Shown: positions 42,406 through 46,151 of the stretch, one piece after another
Layout of the letters: every line of letters starts with the position of its first letter
Position numbering within the stretch: the first letter of the stretch is position 1
NCBI GenBank assembly: GCA_023247085.1
Contig: JAHFHC010000007.1
Span: 1 to 46,151, forward strand
Source of the DNA: Microcaldota archaeon
GTDB taxonomy: Archaea > Micrarchaeota > Micrarchaeia > Norongarragalinales > UBA8480
DNA: 46,151 nt
Direction: 5' to 3'
Made by a program: the position numbers and the translations under genes
The notes under the pieces: model-generated
Seen by the model: the letters and a program-made list of their open reading frames with translations, nothing else
Told to the model about the DNA's origin: nothing
Database searches by the model: none

Positions 42406-43544
42406 TGCACATAATTTAACCATTAATGAGTAGTTTCTTGTATTTTATGTGCAGGAGCGCTATTTTGTGTGCAGCTTGCTAGATCTATTTTGAAATTGTT
42501 TTTATGAGCTTCGGCTATTAAGACACAAATATTGTGGCATAAAACTTTGCAGAGTGCTTCGTTCACTTGACCAATTTTGTTCTTCAGCATTAGTTTGCCT
42601 TGGAATTTTCGTTTCAATTGAGAAAAAGTACTTTCAACGTTTGAGCGTTGGTGGTATTGTGTCATGAACTCTTCTTGGTGGAATTTGAAGTAGTAGTACA
42701 TTCGATGCCACGCGTTGGAACCCCTGCTTTTTCCAGTTGCATTGCTTTTGAAAGGAATCAAGGGTATGGCTCCCAAGTTCCACGCGGTTTGGATGTTTTT
42801 TCTGCTTGAATATCCTAAGTCGCCACAAATTGCTCTGACTTTAAATTTCTTGACTGTGTTCTCAAGCAAGACTGGAAATTGTGGAAAATCGCTTGCATGA
42901 CCGTCAGTTACAACTATGCTAGTTACGATGTGTGTTTTTACGCCGCAGATTAAATGGACTTTGATCCAGTCGTGTTTTTTCTTTGTTTCTTCGTCTACTT
43001 TGCCAAATCGGTGGTCAAACCAACGAGAGTAAAACGCAGAGCTTAAACCAGTTGCGTCTATGGCAAAAGTGTTTTCAAAGTCGCGTAGAGGTAGTGCAGA
43101 TGCTTCAATTAGTTTAGTTAAGATTGGCGTTAGTTCTGGTTCGTTCAAGAACTTCAAAACAGTGTTAAAATGTGGCACGTGTGTTAAGTAGCCTCTGCGC
43201 GAAGCAATTTCAAGGTCGCTTGTTGCTCTTCGTGAAGACAAGTCTTCGTAGACTTTGGAAACGCAGGAAAAAACCATTTCTCGTAAATCTGCTTGTGGTC
43301 TACCTTTTCCGCCACGTTGTTCAAATTCAATCTGGCTCGTTAAATCTCCTAGCAAGTCTAGAAACCAGAGTTTTTCTTGAGTTTGAGCGTCATTGTAAGC
43401 TTGCCAATTGCGGGAATTAGATTCAACAAACTTGGCCACACTTTCAAGGTCATCATTAAGTCCAAGGAAAAATCCCATTGCTCTGACTTCACTTTCATTT
43501 TTTATCATCTTAATCAACTTTACAGATAATCGTCCTATTATCTA
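42406..43544 (-). mobile_element. Insertion sequence with DDE transposase, ends uncertain
   Basis: A single transposase gene fills the element. Near its 3' end TGCACATAA (42406-42414) and TTATGTGCA (42445-42453) form an inverted repeat over the stop codon. At the other end AGATAAT-CGTCCT-ATTATCT (about 43525-43544) is palindromic. I could not match terminal inverted repeats across the two ends or a target duplication, so the boundaries are provisional. Confidence 0.4.
42423..43517 (-). CDS. DDE transposase, IS4/IS5 type
   Basis: This 364-residue transposase has the catalytic triad context AIDATGLSS (first Asp), CGDLGYSS (second Asp) and RSNVESTFSQLKRKF (Glu, in the N-x-E-x-x-x-x-x-x-K/R pattern). 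The N-terminal GRPQADLREMVFSCV region is typical of IS5-like proteins. The gene looks full length with no frameshift, so it could be active. A Met at residue 14 (43478) is an alternative start. No second copy is visible in this window. Confidence 0.92.
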   Translation of the reverse strand: MIKMIKNESEVRAMGFFLGLNDDLESVAKFVESNSRNWQAYNDAQTQEKLWFLDLLGDLTSQIEFEQRGGKGRPQADLREMVFSCVSKVYEDLSSRRATSDLEIASRRGYLTHVPHFNTVLKFLNEPELTPILTKLIEASALPLRDFENTFAIDATGLSSAFYSRWFDHRFGKVDEETKKKHDWIKVHLICGVKTHIVTSIVVTDGHASDFPQFPVLLENTVKKFKVRAICGDLGYSSRKNIQTAWNLGAIPLIPFKSNATGKSRGSNAWHRMYYYFKFHQEEFMTQYHQRSNVESTFSQLKRKFQGKLMLKNKIGQVNEALCKVLCHNICVLIAEAHKNNFKIDLASCTQNSAPAHKIQETTH

Positions 43545-43659
43545 TAAACTAGTGCCGCTAGTCTTTATAAATATTGCTAAAAATCGTCCTTCTAACAGTT
43601 AACTTTATAAATAAAAAGTCCTTTTTATTATTAATAAAATACATAATCAAAGGACGATT
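43525..43659 (+). promoter_or_regulatory. Repeated operator motif AATCGTCCT around the small-gene promoter
   Basis: AATCGTCCT occurs at 43528-43536 and 43582-43590 and in inverted form (AGGACGATT) at 43651-43659. The last two extend to a perfect 10-nt inverted pair (AATCGTCCTT/AAGGACGATT). They flank CTTTATAAATA at 43603-43613, the likely TATA box for the gene at 43664. A second CTTTATAAATA lies at 43563-43573. The first AATCGTCCT lies in the 7-nt palindrome AGATAAT-CGTCCT-ATTATCT just before the transposase. A shared regulator is likely. Confidence 0.5.
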
Positions 43660-43663
43660 GAAA

Positions 43664-43906
43664 ATGACTGAAGAATCGAAAAGAAAAGCAGTGGAAGAAA
43701 TTCTCCGGGAAAAGCCAGAATCTAGAAAAAAGGTTATGAAGCTTATATTTGATGGAAAACAATTTTCAGTGCGTATCCCGCAAGAATTTACTGATGTTTT
43801 AAAACTAGAGAAAGGCAAATATTTCTTTGAGTTTGAACTTATCCTTCCTTCGCCGTTAAACCGAGAAGAAAAACCTAAATTAGTTGGTGAATTAAAAGAT
43901 GCCTAA
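43664..43906 (+). CDS. Small charged protein, first gene of a three-gene cluster
   Basis: This is an 80-residue protein starting MTEESKRKAVEEILREK. The middle, KKVMKLIFDGKQFSVRIPQE followed by FTDVLKLEKGKYFFEFELI, is a beta-type segment reminiscent of AbrB/SpoVT-like strands, but too weak to assign. It overlaps the next gene's start by 8 nt. Operator-like repeats surround its promoter, one in the leader 5 nt before the ATG. An in-frame TTG/GTG extension to 43574 would run through the promoter and is rejected. Confidence 0.65.
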   Translation: MTEESKRKAVEEILREKPESRKKVMKLIFDGKQFSVRIPQEFTDVLKLEKGKYFFEFELILPSPLNREEKPKLVGELKDA

Positions 43907-44066
43907 CGAATTTAACAAGTACGAAAAAGCAATAATTAGGGTAGTAGCACATCGCCGAGGTAAACTGTCAGTTAAACAGATTGCAGAGCTAGCTGGTTTA
44001 AGTTGGATAACCACGAAGAAGTATTTAGATAAACTTGTGAAAGAAGGAGTACTGCTAGAGGAATAA
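43899..44066 (+). CDS. 55-residue winged-helix/HTH protein
   Basis: This small ORF encodes essentially one HTH domain: VVAHRRGKLSVKQIAELAGL is followed by SWITTKKYLDKLVKEGVLLE, the usual helix-turn-helix and recognition-helix layout of a MarR/ArsR-like fold. Its ATG overlaps the end of the 80-residue gene, so it is translationally coupled. It is the best candidate for the factor that binds the AATCGTCCT sites nearby (inference). Confidence 0.7.
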   Translation: MPNEFNKYEKAIIRVVAHRRGKLSVKQIAELAGLSWITTKKYLDKLVKEGVLLEE

Positions 44067-44070
44067 CGCT

Positions 44071-44163
44071 ATGCCAAAGAAAAGACAATATTCATTCAAC
44101 TTCAACTGGTTCTGGAACGTACCAACCAAAAAAAGTAAAAAACAAAGAAAAGGAATATTCTAA
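44071..44163 (+). CDS. 30-residue basic peptide, function unknown
   Basis: An ATG 4 nt after the HTH stop opens a 30-codon frame, MPKKRQYSFNFNWFWNVPTK and then a Lys-rich end. It is basic at both ends with an aromatic centre (FNWFWN). Close spacing suggests a real third gene of the cluster, but such a short frame can arise by chance. Confidence 0.4.
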   Translation: MPKKRQYSFNFNWFWNVPTKKSKKQRKGIF

Positions 44164-44191
44164 AAAATATTTTTTTACTAATAATTGATAA

Positions 44192-44635
44192 TTAGGCTTT
44201 AGCATTTAATTCTTTAATTTTTTGACAAGCAGTTTTAGAATCTATTACTTCTATCCCTTGTGCAAGCGTTTTTTGCATCATTTCTTTTATTACTGGATTA
44301 TCTATTACATAATAAATTTTTTTATTTTGATTAACTGATAATGTGGAAGTAAGTCTAGCTAAAGCAAAATCACCTTCATCTCCAAGTGGTTCATCATAAA
44401 CCCTTAAAATCGAAAATAGTGCTAGTCTTTTTTCTTTATTAGATTTATATTTCTTTTCAACTAAGTGTTGGTTAAGCTCTTGGCTTATCCAAATAAATTT
44501 TTCTCGGGTATCGATATGATGGCTCCAAGCAGATCTAAATAAAACTAGACAAGAATTAGTTAGTGATTGTTGTTCTCTTGCTAGACAAGCTGTTTCAAAT
44601 ATTTCAAAATGTGGCACTAATAAAAAGTCAGCCAT
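44192..44635 (-). CDS. Putative PIN-like protein, possible toxin partner
   Basis: This is a 147-residue protein. Its second half, GDEGDFALARL (85-95) followed by KKIYYVIDNPVIKEMM (105-120) and GIEVIDS, follows the pattern of the later half of PIN domains. There, an acidic helix precedes a strand and a final acidic turn. The N-terminal Asp expected in PIN domains is not clear, because HFEIFETA stands in its place. It lies 12 nt after a 71-residue gene on the same strand, a toxin-antitoxin-like arrangement. The PIN assignment is weak. Confidence 0.55.
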   Translation of the reverse strand: MADFLLVPHFEIFETACLAREQQSLTNSCLVLFRSAWSHHIDTREKFIWISQELNQHLVEKKYKSNKEKRLALFSILRVYDEPLGDEGDFALARLTSTLSVNQNKKIYYVIDNPVIKEMMQKTLAQGIEVIDSKTACQKIKELNAKA

Positions 44636-44647
44636 GTGCCATCACTA

Positions 44648-44863
44648 TTAGAATGCTAGTTGGACGAATTTATCCTCATCAAAAATTTCTACGACATCTA
44701 CCTTAAGCGTAGGTGTATTAAAAGACATGGTAATTTTTAAGATATCGGAATCTTTTGCAGAATCAATTATCTTTTGTGCTTCTGGAGATATTTCCTTAAA
44801 TTGATTGGCTATAGTTTTAAATCTAGACTTTCTCATGAAATCCATTTGTACATCTTCAGACAT
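44648..44863 (-). CDS. 71-residue protein upstream of the PIN-like gene, possible antitoxin
   Basis: This small acidic protein begins MSEDVQMDFMRKSRFK and continues with a helical segment (KEISPEAQKIIDSAKDSDIL) and a beta-type end (KVDVVEIFDEDKFVQLAF). It starts at an ATG and precedes the PIN-like gene by 12 nt. Size and position fit an antitoxin, but no DNA-binding motif is recognisable. Confidence 0.55.
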   Translation of the reverse strand: MSEDVQMDFMRKSRFKTIANQFKEISPEAQKIIDSAKDSDILKITMSFNTPTLKVDVVEIFDEDKFVQLAF

Positions 44864-44915
44864 TTTGTTTCGACCTTTAGATATTAAAGTAACGCTAAGA
44901 ATATTAAGCTATTGC

Positions 44916-45095
44916 CTATATTTTTAGTTTTTTTATTTCGATTTTTTCTTCTTTTCCGTCGCGTATTGTAGTAACAATTACGTGGTCTTTGTCTGTCCAT
45001 CCTAGCTGCTTGGCTTCAGTTGTTATGAAGACTGCCATGCCTTTGCCCCAGTGGATTACTTTCTTGACGTTTTTGGTCAGAGTCTCTTCGCCCAT
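44916..45095 (-). CDS. AbrB/SpoVT-like small protein
   Basis: This is a 59-residue protein whose VKKVIHWGKGMAVFITTEAK followed by LGWTDKDHVIV fits the swapped-hairpin AbrB fold (a basic first strand, then G-x-A-V-x-I, then a D-x-V turn). The end is charged (KIEIKKLKI). I start at the ATG at 45095, which has GGGGTG 6 nt upstream, rather than a TTG at 45113. No toxin gene follows directly, so it is probably a stand-alone regulator. Confidence 0.68.
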   Translation of the reverse strand: MGEETLTKNVKKVIHWGKGMAVFITTEAKQLGWTDKDHVIVTTIRDGKEEKIEIKKLKI

Positions 45096-45143
45096 GCGTT
45101 GCACCCCGACCAATAGTAAAAGGGGTTTGGAATATTAATAGAG

Positions 45144-45157
45144 TATTTATATTATAC
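45144..45157 (+). promoter_or_regulatory. TATA box for the zinc-finger membrane protein
   Basis: TATTTATATTATAC lies 34-47 nt before the proposed TTG start at 45191. GGTGGTAGG just before that start can serve as ribosome binding site. Confidence 0.4.
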
Positions 45158-45190
45158 ATACTATCTAAATTTTGATATTGGTGGTAGGTT

Positions 45191-46151
45191 TTGCCTAAAT
45201 TGGACGCGAAGCGTTGTTATTATCATTTATGTGAAAGGCAATTAGCAAAAACGCATGAATGTAGATTTTGCAAGCAATCTTTTTGTGAAGAGCATTTGAG
45301 CGCTAGAGTTCCTAATAGACCGCTTTTTAAAGCAAGTAATCATAAGGAAGTCCTAAAACATGCAGAGTGGGTTCGAAAAGGAGGTCATCCTTGCATACCT
45401 TTTTTTGATTACTTAAATTATGGTTATGCTTCTGAAGTTTTTGAGCGTAAAAAGTCTCAAGCAAGCAAAAATCCCGTTATGCCTAGCCAAACTAAGGGTA
45501 TTTGCTATTTTCACTTGTGTCGGGCACACGTTGAGGTTTTTTCTTGTAATTTTTGTAAAGAACGCTTTTGTAAAGAGCACCTAAAACCAAAGCTTCCCGG
45601 AATTTGGCGAGCTCGCGAGACAAGCTATAAGGATCGAGTTTACAATTTAGAAAGAAATGAAGCGGGGGGGCATCCTTGCGTTGCCTTTTATGATTATACT
45701 GAACAAGAGCGTGAGAATAAAATTTTACAGTATGGAGAAGCGTTAGATACTCTAAGTGGAAAAAATCGAAGCGGCTACGTCAGCACAAAATCTTCCGATT
45801 CTAAAAATAAATACAATTATAGTAGTAGCCCGCAGCCAGTGAATTTGAGTAATCAAGCAGAAACTTATCCTTCAGTAAAACACGAGAATGAGGATAAGTT
45901 TACATATTTAGATAATAACAATGTGACTTATGAAGGGCGCGTAAGAAACGACCAAAAGTATTTCAACTACAAACGAAAGTCGGATGATTTTCCAAAGTTT
46001 CTAATAGCACTTGCAATTGTCCTTTTTGTAATTGTACTTTATCAGAGTTCTAATAATATGCCTGTTGGGCTTAATTTTAGTAATTCTACTTTAAACATTT
46101 CAATAAATAAAAATCTTTCAAACTTAAGCAACATTATAATTAGTTCTGTGC
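45191..46151 (+). CDS. Double AN1-like zinc-finger membrane protein (3' end outside window)
   Basis: The frame opens after a TAG at 45185 and runs to the window edge. The first likely start is a TTG at 45191. Two similar Cys/His modules occur. The first has CYYHLCERQ, then CRFCKQSFCEEHL and GGHPC; the second has CYFHLCRAH, then CNFCKERFCKEHL and GGHPC. Both resemble AN1-type zinc fingers. A Ser/Asn-rich linker follows, then one membrane helix (FPKFLIALAIVLFVIVLYQ), then an Asn-rich segment with several N-glycosylation sequons. The zinc fingers would face the cytoplasm. In archaea, AN1-like fingers are sometimes joined to rhomboid proteases; what follows here is cut off. Confidence 0.7.
   Translation, partial: MPKLDAKRCYYHLCERQLAKTHECRFCKQSFCEEHLSARVPNRPLFKASNHKEVLKHAEWVRKGGHPCIPFFDYLNYGYASEVFERKKSQASKNPVMPSQTKGICYFHLCRAHVEVFSCNFCKERFCKEHLKPKLPGIWRARETSYKDRVYNLERNEAGGHPCVAFYDYTEQERENKILQYGEALDTLSGKNRSGYVSTKSSDSKNKYNYSSSPQPVNLSNQAETYPSVKHENEDKFTYLDNNNVTYEGRVRNDQKYFNYKRKSDDFPKFLIALAIVLFVIVLYQSSNNMPVGLNFSNSTLNISINKNLSNLSNIIISSV

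Noticed and set aside
42406-43600. Terminal inverted repeats and target duplication of the insertion sequence
   Set aside because: Inverted repeats seen at each end are local palindromes; I could not find matching sequences between the two ends.

Overview
The window comes from an archaeon. It encodes a complete A-type ATP synthase, both subunits of DNA polymerase D, a DRG-type GTPase, an archaeal riboflavin synthase, a CTP-dependent riboflavin kinase (DUF120 type), UPF0147, and intron-containing tRNA. TATA boxes of the TTTATAAA type sit about 25-30 nt before genes, and Shine-Dalgarno sites are mostly GGAGG or GGTGA. The compact, AT-rich layout, many short proteins of unknown function, a non-canonical tRNA intron and AN1-type zinc-finger membrane proteins suggest a DPANN lineage (for example Diapherotrites/Iainarchaeota or Micrarchaeota). 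That placement is inference and weakly held.

Layout. Positions 1-952 hold the 5' part of a 43-residue-repeat protein, followed by an HtpX-type protease. From 11328 down to about 1985 lies the ATP synthase operon on the minus strand (H-I-K-E-C-F-A-B-D), with a Nudix hydrolase inserted between B and D and a small conserved-looking protein after D. Divergent from it is a lumazine/riboflavin-synthase-fold paralogue lacking key residues, then a stop-interrupted short ORF and two coiled-coil proteins. 13.7-18.4 kb carries an MBL-fold nuclease-like protein, CutA, a DUF84 NTPase, a lipoprotein with a flavinylation-type motif plus its ApbE transferase, and the DRG GTPase. 18.4-25.8 kb carries MsrA, an MgtA-like P-type ATPase, an AbrB/PIN toxin-antitoxin pair running in frame into a frameshifted kinase-like gene, tRNA-Val, an eS26-like zinc ribbon, a metallophosphoesterase, a 52-aa SWIB-like protein and an SdpI-like membrane protein. 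25.9-31.4 kb is the PolD operon and UPF0147. 31.5-36 kb has the second repeat-protein paralogue, a tRNA-Arg with two introns, a glycosyltransferase-like gene, a CPA2 antiporter and a box C/D sRNA. 36-41.5 kb has RibH, RibC, a nucleotidyltransferase, RibK, tRNA-His next to HisRS, a YgjP-like metalloprotease and an EEP-fold enzyme. 41.5-46.15 kb is accessory: a structured-RNA candidate, a winged-helix regulator with palindromic operators, a DDE transposase, a three-gene small-protein cluster with paired operators, a possible toxin-antitoxin pair, an AbrB-like protein, and a truncated zinc-finger membrane protein.

How the genes fit together. Flavin metabolism is a theme: lumazine synthase, riboflavin synthase and riboflavin kinase lie within 2.1 kb, while an exported lipoprotein with a covalent-flavinylation-type motif and its FMN transferase lie 20 kb away. 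ATP synthase, cation P-type ATPase and CPA2 antiporter form the ion-energetics part. The best candidates for undescribed biology are the two repeat-protein paralogues, the dead-looking lumazine-synthase paralogue, the double-intron tRNA-Arg, the GC-rich structured RNA at about 41.5 kb and the small-gene cluster at 43.5-44.2 kb.
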